This document shows positions 11,562 to 24,105 of a DNA stretch of 64,000 bases, piece after piece. The notes under the pieces were generated by a model, which saw only the letters and a list, made by a program, of their open reading frames with translations, was not told where the DNA came from and ran no database searches. The translations under genes and the position numbers were made by a program. The DNA is from Bidens hawaiensis. Taxonomy: Eukaryota; Streptophyta; Magnoliopsida; Asterales; Asteraceae. Every line of letters starts with the position of its first letter. Position 1 is the first letter of the stretch. The stretch lies in assembly GCA_021521415.1 (NCBI GenBank), contig JAIQDT010000190.1, forward strand, positions 1,860,001-1,924,000, given 5' to 3'.

Positions 11562-12106
11562 CAAGGATTGAGAAGAAAGTGGCTGAACTAGCAAGAAGAA
11601 GTAAATCTCCTAAGAAGCACGAGAAATTGACCAAAAAGAACTATCAGTCTTTGAGAATCAAACAAGATACTCAATCAGTCAAATCTGATGGTTCTCAAGG
11701 ATCATCAAGTAGTGAGAAGACAAGAAGAAAAGATGCACATTCTAGAAATAAACCAACAGAACTCACTGGTGATGAAAAGTTTCTATTAAGACATGGATAT
11801 GACCCACATGGTTTCCTTTGGAAACCTAAGACTGAGAGTAAGGTTGAGCAATTTGCTGATGTGAGAGACTACTCTGAGAAGAAGGACTATGTGATAAAGG
11901 AGTATGCCACTGACTCAGCTGAATACCAGTGTCCAACCTCACTTGTTAAAACTCCAAGAGAGTGTGGTTATGAAACCGATAATTCAGACAACTTAGAATT
12001 GACTCATGAAGATCCTAAACCAACAACACTCACTTACCAAGCTGTGTCTGAAACTGAATCTGATGAGCTGCAAGTTGATAAGGCTTGTACTTTATCACTC
12101 AACTAA
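11562..12106 (+). pseudogene. SIRE-A gag C-terminal linker, truncated
   Basis: The reading frame in 11562-12106 encodes a lysine-rich then acidic segment with KFLLRHGYDPHGFLWKPK. It precedes the protease in the next ORF, so it is the gag-to-protease linker. Its start is cut by the Tekay-1 insertion; residues upstream of 11562 in this frame are LTR sequence, not gag. It ends at a TAA (12104-12106) in a different frame from the next ORF. A pyrimidine-rich run ending TGTGCAG at 12123-12129 resembles a splice acceptor, so the break could be an intron end or a frameshift. Confidence 0.7.
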
Positions 12107-14406
12107 TTAAATTTTCTTTGTATGTGCAGGAACAGTCCACTCCTCTAAATGACATATGGTATATGGATAGTGGTTGTTCTAGGCACATGACTTGTGACAA
12201 GAGATCTCTTGTCAATTATGAAGAGAAGTATGAAGGTCCAGTAGCTTTTGGGAGTGATGAAAATGGTGGAAAGATTGTTGGAAAAGGAATTTTAACAAAT
12301 GGGAAAGTCTCATTTGATAATGTATTTCATGTTGAAGGTCTTCAGTACAATCTGCTGAGTATATCACAAATGTGTGATAAGGGTTACAAAGTCAATTTTG
12401 ATGATTCACACTGTTTTATTTTAAAACCTGAGTTTGTAATTCCACCTGAAATGATTATAATGATGGCACCAAGAAATGGTAACTTGTATGAATTGAATAT
12501 GAAAGAAGCTATTTCAAGAGGAGGTGCATGTTTTGTTTCCAATGCCACTGAAAATGAGTCAAAATTGTGGCATAAGAAACAGTGTCATGTGAACTTGAAG
12601 AACATGAATAGACTTGTCAAAGGTGAGCATGTCATAGGCTTACCTACAAGAGAATTCAAGTTGGAAGATCATTGTTATTCATGTCAAAAGGGAAAACAAC
12701 ACAAATCTACTCATAAGTCAAAACTCATCAATTCAATTGATCAAGTACTTGAATTACTTCACATGGATCTCTTTGGTCCTGTGAGTGTACCAAGTATTGG
12801 GAAGAAAAGATATTGTCTGGTGATCATTGATGACTATTCAAGATACACTTGGGTTTATTTCCTAAGTACCAAGGATGAGACTGCAGAGTTGATTAAAGGT
12901 TGTGTAACAATGATTGAGAACAAGTTGAATAAGACAGTCAAGATGATGAGAAGTGACAATGGAACTGAGTTCAAGAATGGAGTTATGCAAGAATTCTGTG
13001 AAGCAAAAGGAATACAACAACAATTCTCAGCTCCTAGAACTCCTGAACACAATGGTGTTGCAGAAAGAAGAAATAGAACTTTGATTGAAGCTGCAAGAAC
13101 CATGTTAGCAGATGCTAATCTGCCTGTCACTTTTTGGGCTGAAGCCATAAATACAGCCTGCTATGTTCAGAACAGGGTACTTGTAAACAAAAGGCATAAC
13201 ACAACTCCATATGAAATATTTCACAACAGAAAGCCTTACATTAAGTTTTTCAAGCCCTTTGGATGCAAATGTTTTCTACTGAACACAAGAGACTATTTGA
13301 ACAAGTTTCAAACAAAGTCCCTGGATTGTTTCTTTGTGGGATATTCTACACACTTAAAAGCCTACAGAGTTTATGTGAAAGATCACTTGAGTGTTATAGA
13401 ATCATCTGACATCATCTTTAATGAGAATCAATTCAATACAGTTGATGGTGCAGCATGGTTGTTTGATCATGAGAAGTTAATAAGGTCTTTCAAGATTTAT
13501 CCTGAAGACTTTGATGAATCTTTCTACAAGAACAGTGAAATTGAAGAGCAAAAGAAGAAGTCATTAGACTTGGAAGAATTACGGAAGAAGGTTGCTGAAA
13601 AGGAAAAGGAATATACTTTTGTGAAGAACTACTCATGTGATATTGGTGAACCTAATCAAGAAAACAATCACAATGTTGAACATGATTATACTGAGAACAA
13701 TCAAGACAATCAAGATGTACAGGATGATCAAATTCAGAATGAGGGTGACACAAGCAACCAAGCAAGTGAAGAAGAAGTTGCATCTACAGCAAGATTTCAA
13801 GATCTATTTCAAAGATTGAACTTAGAAAACAATGGTGCATCTACTTCAGGACAACATAATGATGAAGCACCAGAATTTCATGATGCAGAAGTTGATTTAA
13901 TCATTGAAGAACCAGAGTTCAATGAAACAAATCTTGACACAAATTTGTCTACAGATATGATTGTACAAACTCCTTATGTGGAAAAGAATCATCCGTCTGA
14001 AAACATCATTGGTGATTTGCATGAAAGAGTTACAAGAAGTCATTCCGAAATTGCAAACATTTGTCTTTACTCTTGTTTTCTGTCCCAAATAGAACCAAAG
14101 AACATAGCACAAGCATTAAAAGATAATAGTTGGGTGGAAGCAATGCAAGAGGAATTGACACAATTTAGAGACCTGCATGTGTGGGATCTTGTTGATAAGC
14201 CATTTGACAGATATGCAATTGGAACCAAATGGGTTTTTAGAAACAAAAGGGATGAAAGGGGTTTGGTGATTAAGAATAAAGCTAGACTTGTAGCACTGGG
14301 ATGTCTTCAAGAAGAAGGAATAGACTTTGAGGAAGTCTTTGCACCAGTTGCAAGACTTGAAGCTATCAGGATTTTTTCTTTCATATGCTGCCTCAAAGAA
14401 CATTAG
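12085..14406 (+). pseudogene. SIRE-A Pol part 1: protease, integrase, start of RT
   Basis: The protein contains the copia protease block [12 protein letters not shown] and a GAG-preintegrase region with [12 protein letters not shown]. The integrase core has Asp codons at 12766 (HMDLFGP) and 12955 (RSDNG) and a Glu at 13063 (VAERRNRT), the last two 35 residues apart. A long acidic linker follows, then the start of RT ([11 protein letters not shown] and [12 protein letters not shown]). The frame is lost at a T-run near 14370, where one extra T shifts RT out of frame; it stops at 14404-14406. The start at 12085 is only the first in-frame ATG, and the real join to gag is upstream. Confidence 0.85.
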
Positions 14407-15625
14407 AGTGTTCCAGCTTGATGTTAAGTCTGCATTTCTAAATGGAAAGATTGATGAAGAGGTGTATGTTACACAACCTCCAGGTTTTGAGGATCCAATG
14501 TATCCAAATAGGATATATAAGTTAAACAAAGCCCTTTTTGGATTGCATCAGGCTCCTAGAGCATGGTATGATGAGCTGTCAAATCATCTTCTTGAAAATG
14601 GTTTCAAAAGAGGAGCAATTGACAAGACACTCTTCTATAAAAGAAAGGGATCAGACTTGCTTCTGTTACAAGTGTATGTGGATGACATCATCTTTGGATC
14701 TACAAATGAACAAATGTGTATGGAGTTTGAAGGGGTAATGAAGTCCAAATACAGCATGAGTTCTATTGGAGAAATGAACTTCTTTCTAGGATTGCAAGTT
14801 CAACAGAAGGCAGAGGGGATTTTCATTCATCAAAACAAATATGTGCAGTACATATTGAACAAGTTCAACTGTCAAGAGTACAAGACTGCTTCGACTCCAA
14901 TGGACACCAAATAAAAGATGATTGCAGATGAAAAGGGGGAGCCTATATATGAACATGAATATAGAACCAAAATTGGATCTCTGATGTATCTGACTGCAAC
15001 AAGACCAGATATCATGTTTGCTGTATGTGTGTGTGCAAGATTCCAATCAAGTCCAAAAGTCTCCCACATGAATGCTGTTAAAAGAATATTCAGATATTTG
15101 AAGGGAAGACCAGACTCAGGGATTTGGTATCCAAAGAACCAAGCTTTTGATCTGATTGCATATACAGACAGTGATTATGATGGCTGCAACATGAGCAGAA
15201 ATTCAACCTCAGGAGGATGTCAATTTTTGGGTGAAAGGCTAGTGTCATGGCAATGTAAAAAGCAGACTACAGTTTCAATTTCTACTGTAGAAGCTGAATA
15301 TGTTGCTGCATCTGCCTGCTATGCACAAGTTCTATGGATTCAAAATCAGATGCTGGACTATGGTTTGAATTTCTTGAACACCCCTATTCTTATTGACAAT
15401 AATGCTGCATATTTTACTGTTTAAAATCCAATTCAACATTCCAAAACTAAGCACATTGAAATCAGACATCATTTCATCAGAGACTGCAGTGAAAAAGGTT
15501 TGATTGAAATGCAAAGGGTTGATACAAGTGACAATTTGGCTGACCTATTCACCAAATCACTTGATAGAACCAGGTTCAACTTTCTTCTGAAAGCCCTGGG
15601 AATGATCAACTCTGATGAAATCTGA
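14327..15625 (+). pseudogene. SIRE-A Pol part 2: RT and RNase H, two stops
   Basis: After the frameshift the RT continues with [27 protein letters not shown] and the catalytic YVDD (codons 14675-14686), followed by SSIGEMNFFLGLQV. A TAA at 14912-14914 and another at 15422-15424 interrupt the same frame. Between them RNase H is recognisable (AYTDSDYDGC, STVEAEYVAA). After the second stop HSKTKHIEIRHHFI and NLADLFTKSL lead to the natural TGA at 15623-15625. Only point changes separate it from an open frame. Confidence 0.85.
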
Positions 15626-18600
15626 TTAAGGATGTGTGCCTGGTTGTGTGTCTCTCTGTGCTAACTGATTATCTTGACAGAGCTTACACCTCATGAATAT
15701 TAATTGAATATGTTTTGAATATGCTTGATTATGTTGATTGAATATGTTTTGAATATGTTTTAACTGAATGTTGATTGAATATGTTTTGAATATGTCACTG
15801 GTTTGAAGTTAACTGATAGGTACTTAAGTAAATATCTGTGCAATTTGGTTGAAATTGATGATAATTTTTTGACTATCAAGTTAACTGATATGATGTTATG
15901 ATAAGTAGTTTGATCTGTTTGGGTGAAACTGAATGCTTTTCTGATGTCATGAGTAATCACATATTTATGGTTACTTGAATATGTTCTTTATATGATCTTC
16001 TGATGTTGTTAAGATAGGATAGACATTGAATTTTAGTACAGTTTGTTTTCTTGATGATGTTAAGAATGATTAAGATTTGCTTATGTGATGCAACTGTTTA
16101 TGTCAAAATGTGTTTTATGTCAAAATTAAGTGATTCAATGAATTTTATAATGAATTTTGCATAAATACTTTATGTTGGTCAAAACATGAGCAAGTTGATT
16201 AATGGTGTAGAGATATGATAAGATTATTCAGTTCAAGCTTTGAAGAAGCTTAAAAGAAGGATTTTTAAAGAAAAGACTCAAGTAGTTATTTTTGCTGAAA
16301 ATTATATCATTTGCCCAGTTGGAAGGACATTCACATGTATGTTTGGTCCTTAAATCTCTATAGATTCAAAGGATAGCCATTGACCTGAAAACTGAATGCA
16401 TTTGGGGCAATTATAACTTGTTTCTTATTCATTCACTTAAAACTATGTCAATAGCTCTGACTTTGAAATGACATATATTCACATGTATGTTTGGTCCTGA
16501 TAATCACTTGTGGTCAAACAGGATAGCCATTAACCTGACAATGAAAAGATATTGGGGTGACTGAATATTAAACTGTGATTAGTGGGAAATGATAGTACAT
16601 TGACTACTTAGCTGATCATATGGAATTAATAGGCTAAAAAGACCTTAGTATAGTCATTAACATGTATGGTTGCTTTCCCATGATGATGTAAAATCTAAGG
16701 TGATATAAACATAATGAATATGCTAATCTTTATGTAGAGATACATAGTTGTCTTTGTATGTCTCAAGATAAATCTCTCCGAATGATAGGCAGAAAAGTGA
16801 TTACCCAGTCATACACGAGCCTATTGTTATTTGGTCAACCAAAAATGAAACATCTTTAAATATGAAAAGGAACATACTTTAAGAAAATTTGAGAAATTAT
16901 CAAAAACAAGGGGAAGAATGAATAAATCAACCAAAAGTTGATAAGTGTTTTAAATATTTTATCAAACAAGAGGGTTACAACAAGAACTACAAAGATGTTG
17001 ACAAAATCTGTCTCATCTTGAATGAAAGGCATGTTGCTAACTGTAAGTCCAACGTTGAACCTCTATATATGTTTGAATATATAAATACAAAAATACAATA
17101 AGTTCTGTCATACAAAAACAATTTTGACCAAATACAGGAGGTTGGAGTCAAATTGGGGTGATCTGGGGAAAGCCAAATAAGCTTTTAGAAGAGATATGAG
17201 GCATCATAGCACAGTGTTGACCATTAATGCATTATGCTTAAATTGAACCTAAATCATATCACCAAAGAAATGAAATTCATGCTAAGTTTATACCTGCTGT
17301 TAACCTATCTATGTTGTCATAATAATGCTGAGAGTGAAGTATTGAGATAGCTACTTAGTCAATATGATCCCATTCTTGAGATCTTTCAGAAAATGAAAGA
17401 AACTGTTTTGACGAGAAATATAACTGAAATTTGATCTCTAAATGGACCATTTGCTCTTAAACTATGATCTGAAAAGAAAAATATATTTTGACAATGTGGT
17501 TTAAGTCAAAAAGTGTTGCATTTTGCCTAAAATAGGTTGAATATGTAAGTTCGGGTAAGGTTTGATGCCTTATAACCTTCCCGGGCAAAAACTGTTTGAA
17601 TATGTATATTCGGGTAAGGTTTAATGATTTACAACCTTTCCGGGTACAAAACAGTTGATTATGTTGTTTCGGGTAAGGTTTGATATTTTTTTTAAACTTT
17701 CTGAGTAAGCTTAGTCATTTTTGACTATCTTTATGATTTTCGGGCATTCTTTGAAGTGTTTACACTTTTCGGGTAGAGTACACTGTTGTACTCATTTCCC
17801 TTGCAAGCTTGAAGTCTTGAGATGATTATGTGTTGTTATAGCTAGCTTTTAACAAGAAATTCTTGTTTCGGGCAAGCTATGAATATTATATGCTGATTGT
17901 TATTCCAAGCAAACTTTGTGAACTTAAGTTAGTACACCGAGTAAGCTTTGTAATTTGTGTGAATATGTTGTTAGGAAAGGTTTGTTAATCTTTCCGGGCA
18001 CGCTTAGATATTACTATTTAAGTTTGTCATTTTTAGGGTATGGTTTGACATGTTGAAATCCCTCGGGTAAGGGCATACCTGATGATTGAATGTGTTTATC
18101 CTAGTAATCTTAGTGTTAACATAGGATTTTCGGGCAAGCTCTATGAAATTTTAGAGTATAGCACACTTAAATGTTTATGTGTTTTAATTTCATTCCGAGC
18201 ATGCTCTGTGATATGTGTGTGTATGATTTCTTTGAAATTACAAGTGTTTTCAGGCAAACTTTGTTTTCCGGGTACACTTTATATTTCGGGTACACTTTTG
18301 TTCCTTCAATATACTTGGTAATTTCAAAACTTAACTTTCCAAGTACACTGTTTGCTAGAAATCCTTTTCCGGGCACACTTTGTACTATATGAAGGTTATT
18401 CGGGTATACTTTGTATTAGAAGGTGTTTGGGCACACTATTTTCTTGAATGGTCGCTCGGGCACACTATGTTTTCAAGTATACTTGATTGAATATGGTATT
18501 TAGTATGATAAAATTGATTATGATTTTTTTATTAGGGTTTATGCTAGATAAGTTTTAATTTGAAATTGAGAAATCTATATGGGTGTCTTAATTGATTCCT

Positions 18601-19150
18601 AGTAAGGATGTTTATTTGATGATTATACTTGATTATTTGCCTTGTGATTAATTTCTCAAGAAATCTAGTATTTCGGGTAAGCTTTCTTCATTATGTCTTA
18701 ACTTTAAATTAATTTGCTTGATCGAGCAAGGTTTATAAATAGACGAATTCTATATGGGTGTCTTAATTGATTCCTAGTAAGGATGTTTATTTGATGATTA
18801 TACTTGATTATTTGCCTTGTGATTAATTTCTCAAGAAATCTAGTATTTCGGGTAAGCTTTCTTCATTATGTCTTAACTTTAAATTAATTTGCTTGATCGA
18901 GCAAGGTTTATAAATAGACGAATTCGGGCAAACTTTGTATATTCAAAAATGAAAATTTTCCAAGCAAAGTTTGACCGGGTAAGGTTTGTAAGTGGAAGTA
19001 TACCGAGTAGACTTTGGATATATTAATCTTTCGAGTAAGGTCTTATGAACTTAAATGAAATTAAGCGTTTTTAATATATCAAGTGGATAATGTTACTGTT
19101 TGACAGCTAATAATTCACAAAATGACAAAAAGCATTTAAAACTCACTTTC
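15626..19150 (+). other. SIRE-A spacer between pol and extra ORF
   Basis: No credible ORF is present over 3.5 kb. The first part is AT-rich with repeated TTGAATATGTTTTGAATATG near 15700-15800 and recurring ACATGTATGTTTGGTCCT blocks. From about 17530 to 19030 a short motif, CGGGTAAGGTTT or CGGGTACACTTTG and variants, recurs every few tens of bases. The same motif fills the SIRE LTRs. The homologous spacer in SIRE-B (27400-29259) shows similar blocks on the other strand. Confidence 0.8.
18574..18923 (+). repeat. 175-bp tandem duplication in SIRE-A spacer
   Basis: Copy 1 (18574-18748) and copy 2 (18749-18923) appear identical by eye. Both start TCTATATGGGTGTC and end near AATAGACGAAT, and both contain the CGGGTAAGC motif. 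Confidence 0.9.
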
Positions 19151-19156
19151 AAAAAG

Positions 19157-19212
19157 TATATAAGTGGGAGTTAGGCAAATTTTTCAACATTATTTCCCTC
19201 TCTCTCCTTCCA
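19157..19212 (+). promoter_or_regulatory. Candidate promoter of the SIRE-A extra ORF
   Basis: TATATAA at 19157-19163 is followed about 30-50 bases later by a pyrimidine stretch (CCCTCTCTCTCCTTCC, 19197-19212), the TATA plus Y-patch layout of plant Pol II promoters. A 5' UTR with a candidate intron and the start codon at 19536 follow. This suggests internal initiation inside the element. Confidence 0.5.
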
Positions 19213-19305
19213 CGGCAAATCCTTACTCCCAAAGAAATCCAAACCGACTTTTCACATTCTATTATTTCTAACCCTAACTTTTATCAACCCTCTAATTCCG
19301 ACTCG

Positions 19306-19533
19306 GTAAGCATTAATAGTGTGTTTTCCGATCACGAATAGAATATAATGGGATTTGATTATTTTCTTGATTACTAATACTCTGTTTATGTGTTTAGGTT
19401 ATTAATTTGTCGAAGAACAGGTTCATGAAGATTTCTTTCTTTCTTTATTTTTATACCTTGAAATTATCTAAAGTACTGAACTTTATGACTAATTTCACGT
19501 TGAATATGCTAATACTCTGTTTATGTGTTTCAG
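19306..19533 (+). other. Candidate 5' UTR intron before the SIRE-A extra ORF
   Basis: A donor-like CG|GTAAGC at 19304-19311 and an acceptor-like TATGTGTTTCAG ending at 19533 flank an AT-rich stretch ending two bases before the ATG. An upstream near-copy of the acceptor, CTAATACTCTGTTTATG then TGTTTAG, ends at 19397; CTAAT fits a plant branch point. The acceptor region thus looks duplicated. Confidence 0.5.
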
Positions 19534-19535
19534 AT

Positions 19536-22500
19536 ATGGCAGAAGAAGAACAGCCAAAGTATTTCTTTGAAAAGAAACATAATATGTGTGCACTTCTGCA
19601 AGTCACACCTGACAATGAACCTGTGGAACCAATGATCAGATGGATGGCTCGATCAAATGTCAACTTTGCTCTTACTGAAAATCCTGTCATCTACAGAAAT
19701 CACTCACTTGATTTCTGGAGATCAGCAGAACTTGTAAAAGACATCAATGGGAAAAGAATTGAATCATCCGTTGCTGGTCAGGAAATACATGTGACAGAAG
19801 GGATGATTAGAAGATGTTTGAGGTTAAATGATGATGATCATAACCATATAGACTTCAAAACTGCACACATGATGAGAATATTTGAAGAAACAATGGGTTA
19901 TCAGGGAACTGTGCATGATGGACATATTCAAAAGGGGATGTTTCCAATGATGTACAGTTTCCTCATTCATCATGTGATACAGGGGTTTGATCCTAGAAAA
20001 GGATCATGGACTTTGATGAGTCATGATCTAGCAAATGCCACTGTAGGGATTATGTATGATCTGCCGTTTAATTTTTCAAAAATGATCTTTAATGGTCTGG
20101 TATCAAAGTTGAACAAGGCTGAGAAGGATAGATTTTTGTAGTATGCAAGGTTCTTATAGATAATATTCAACAGAGAATTGCAAGATCTACCAACCATTAG
20201 TATCACCCACCTACTCCAAAACCCTGACACTTACAAAAGAATTAAGAATCCAGGGGTGGCCAACCGATTCACTACTGATGTACCATTTGAGATTCTGCCA
20301 TGGCTTCTAGACCATGACTTGGCTGTAATGCCTGTGCCTGAGTTAAGCTCAGAGGAGGAAGGAGGAGATGACGATGAGAGTAATGATGATGGAAGTTCTG
20401 ATGATGAAAATGATGGAGATGATGGAGATGAAGGAGGAGCTGGGATAGCTATGATTGAACAACATATTCCTACACCACCACAGTCACCCCCACAAACTCC
20501 ACCATATCAAATTACTCACACACCACCTCAAACCTTAACCTTTAGCCAACCTGAAACATCAACCCACACATCACCAACCCCACAAACACCACCAACAAAT
20601 AGCCCAATTCAAATTGAACCAATTATTTCTAGCCCACCTCATATACAATCACCACAACCATCCACCTTCCAAACTCACACCACAGAACAACCTGATTATG
20701 AACAATTCTTCACAACACCACCTACATCACCACACACTGAAACTGACCTTCTGACCCTAATGAAAGAAAATGCTGAGTTGAGAAGAAGGAACGAGGAAGT
20801 AACACAGGAGAATGTGATCCTGTTAGAGAAGTTGGTGCAGGAATACTTGAAAATTCAAGACCTGGAGCAGGAGGTTGAGAAGACCTCAGCTGCCCCAAAA
20901 CAGGGGGAGAGTGAATCTATTCCAACTGTCTCAGGTGTAGAAGGTGAGAATGTAAATGCATTGAATATGATTATGAATGTGTATGGAGATGGAGAGGAGA
21001 GCAGTGAGGAGAGGAGAACTGAGGAAGATACTAATTCCTTAGCTACTGATGTACTTACTGATGTCACTGATCCACAAACTGACGAATTCATTGATGAAAA
21101 TGCTGCTACTGAGGTACTTATATACTCTGAACCAGAAACTATCCAAGAAGAAAGTTCCAAGAGGGTAGAGCATGATTCAGAACTGGAAACCCTTGAAAAG
21201 GAAATTGATGACTTTCCTCCTGATAGTGAAGAAGACTTAAAGAAGAGGATGGAAAAGGGAAAGGCCAAAGTTACAGAAGAAGAGCCTCTTAAGGCATATC
21301 CTGAAAAGGATGTTTTATTCAGAGATTATGCTGCTGCTGCTGCCTTAAAAGAACAAGAAAGAATTATCAAAGAGTCAATGGAAAGGGAGAAAATAGCCCA
21401 ATCCTTAACTCATGAAGAAATGGCAGAGCAGGAGATCTTGATCAATGAAGCCAACATAGCAAAAGAAATACTTAATGATGTGGCTGATCAAGAGGTGATA
21501 GAGGAGTTGATTAAGATGAATAGAGCTGAGGAAGTTGATAATTCCTTAGCTATGGTGGTTAGCATGTTTCAACCCCAAAGTCAAACAAATGAAACGGCTG
21601 AACCAGCCAACTTGAATACTGATGTCATGATTGAAAAAGAGATTGGTGAGTCCATTGCTTTAATGGCTGCCAAGAAATGGGCAGAGCAAGTAAAGGAAGA
21701 TCTGAAGAAGAATCCCACTGACAGCTGGTCAGAAAGGGTAAATATGCCTAAGCCTCATGAAACACTTAACCAGAAGAGAGAAAGACTTTCAAAACTCCAT
21801 GAAGAATTTACTGAAAAAGTCAACAGGTTTGCCAAAACCTATATGAGGAGAAAAAGGATTTATGAGCAGACTGAAAATGAAAAAGATGCTAAGAGGGGGA
21901 AGTGGGATGATTAGAATAACTATTTTGTTGAAACACCTGATGATGTAGCAAGTTTTATAAGGGCAATTCCTTTGCAGACTTTAAGGCCAGATGAACATGT
22001 GCAAGGAGTGCCAAATGTACCAATTCCTGAGAACCCACCCTCTGATGAATCACAGATTGATGCAATGAACGATCTATCTGAAGGTGAGGATGACTCTGAA
22101 AATTCTGATGATGATAATAATGATGATCTGGAGAATGATGAAAGGAAAGTTGGTGCAGCTACTAATGTTGTGTCCCCACAGGTGGAAATGACTGATGTGC
22201 ATAGGGCAAACATTGAGCTGAGTATGTTGGAAGCCAAAAGGATTATGGAACAAAAGAGTAGAGATGCCAAGAAATACAGAGATTATCTAAGAAGGCACAA
22301 CTACTCTGAAAAAGATTTGTCTCATTTTACTGTTGATCAACTCCAAGATCTCTATAACAGTGAAAGAGAAGAAGTGATTAAGAAAGCTGTAAGAGAAAAT
22401 GAAGAACTTGAAAGATGGAGGAATTGAAGAAAAAATTTGGAGGCATGTGTGGTTATCTATTGGAAAGGGGTATGAAGCCTGAAATTGTAGAGAATTTATC

Positions 22501-23722
22501 CAGAGAATCAGTGGTGGACCAATATAACAGGCTGAAAAGAAAAGAAAAATCAAAAAGGGTCCAAGCTGAGAGCTCTAAGCAGGCTGAAGCAACTGATGAA
22601 ACCCCAGCTAAGAAAAGAAGAATTCAGACTATTAGGGAGAAAGAAAAAGAACAAGTCAAATCTGTTGAAATCCCTATTCCTCAAGAAGATGAGAAACCTG
22701 AGCCTGAAGATGAACCCTTTCTGCCTTAGGAAAATGAAGAAATGATAAACATCCTGAGAAACATAATGATAAATAAGAGAGGAATGACTGAAGCAGACTT
22801 CAATGTCTTGGAGAAAGAGGATTTAAAGACTCTTTTCTACCTTCTAAAGGCTGAGTGGGAAAAAGATTTAAAAGTAGGAAAGAACCCAAGATACTACGCT
22901 GATGGTAGGTTTGTACCTGCTGGATTGGCAAGAACTCCTGGAATGGAAAAGATGTTAAGAGAACTTAAAGCAGCAGGACATGATGTTGTTGAATTAGCTA
23001 ACCTTCCTACTGAGATGGTAGAAGCTGTTTATGTAAAAGTCTTCAACTTGGGACCTCAAAAGCCCAAGAAGACCATTCCTATTAGACCTCCAATTCACAG
23101 AAGATTTCCAAGAGATGGAAGAGGTCAAGGAGGATGAGGTGAATCAAGCAGTTCAGCATAACAAAGAACAAGACCACAATCTGATGTGGATCTACCAAGA
23201 GAACTGTACTATGATTCTGTCACTGATACCCTCAAGGTGATTATGAAGAGCAGATTATTAAGAGAGATTGTGGTTAGAAGTGACTTCCGTGAGTTTAATG
23301 AAGAACAGTTGAGAAGGATGGCCACTCTCCATTTGAATGACTACAGAAACAGGAACAGATCTGCAGGTAGACAAATGAATGATCTATCAAAGTACCTGTA
23401 TGAAGAAGCTGATAAAGGATTCCAATTCTTAAAAGAAAAGAGGAGCTGGAGATTGATTCAGTCTCACAAATCAAGAAGGATTTCGAAGTTGAGAAGAATG
23501 GACTTAGCCGAGAGAGACTATCAAATGAATGTCCGAGATCAGAATCCATTATCCAACATGAATGCTTGCATAAGTATGAGAAGAAGGATGAGACACCCCA
23601 ACTACACAGTACAGAAGAATGTCATAATTGTTGAGATTGAATACAAAGAGAATGCCGATCACTTCTTACTGAGAAACTCAGATGGAAAGATATTGGGATC
23701 ATCAAGGAAGACTAAGATTTGA
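19536..23722 (+). pseudogene. SIRE-A extra ORF in env position, interrupted
   Basis: The start chosen is ATG 19536 (MAEEEQPKYFF) just after the candidate acceptor. An N-terminal globular region of about 200 residues may match the plant transposon-protein domain (Transposase_32 type), a guess from appearance. It is followed by an acidic stretch, a proline/threonine-rich stretch (20460-20720) and long Glu/Lys-rich probable coiled coils, then a basic C-terminus. TAG stops lie at 20139, 20157, 21912 and 22727, a frame change near 22420, and TGA 23135 and TAA near 23162. I see no signal peptide or clear membrane segment, so env is a position label only. The N-terminus is homologous to the ORF at 26303-26007 in SIRE-B. 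Confidence 0.7.
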
Positions 23723-24040
23723 CATATCTGCACAGTGAAGATCTCATGGATATAAGGGACTTGGCCTTACCAGAAAGTCACATTCATTACCAAGCCCTTA
23801 ATATCTTCAAGATGAAAACTGCTTCAGAGCTAATCAACAGAAGACAAGCCGTTCATGATGCAAGAAGAAGATAAGATTAATAGAATAGGCTTTGTTTTGT
23901 AATGTCTTCGGACAACTTTCTGATTATGTAATTCTGTTTGTGTTATTTGAATATGCAATTTTGATTTTTGATTTGATGTGTATTTTTGCTGAGTGTAAGT
24001 AACCATAGAAATGTTTTGGGTCAGCTGAGGTGTTCCAATC
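23723..24040 (+). other. SIRE-A untranslated region before the 3' LTR
   Basis: About 320 bp without a credible ORF. Nothing is recognised beyond AT-rich 3' UTR-like sequence leading to the polypurine tract. Confidence 0.7.
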
Positions 24041-24105
24041 TAGGGGGAGATTGTTGGGTCAAGAAATTGACCTAAGGGGGAGATTGTAGAGTCAAAGATT
24101 TGACC
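24041..24105 (+). promoter_or_regulatory. Duplicated polypurine tract and LTR start in SIRE-A
   Basis: TAGGGGGAGATTGT plus TGGGTCAAGAAATTGACC (24041-24072) is followed at a 33-bp period by TAAGGGGGAGATTGT plus AGAGTCAAAGATTTGACC (24073-24105). Each has a G-rich primer followed by a TGT start, so the LTR could begin at 24052 or 24085. Confidence 0.8.

Noticed and set aside
19536..23722. True envelope glycoprotein in SIRE-A
   Set aside because: No signal peptide, membrane segment or cysteine pattern is visible; only the position is env-like.
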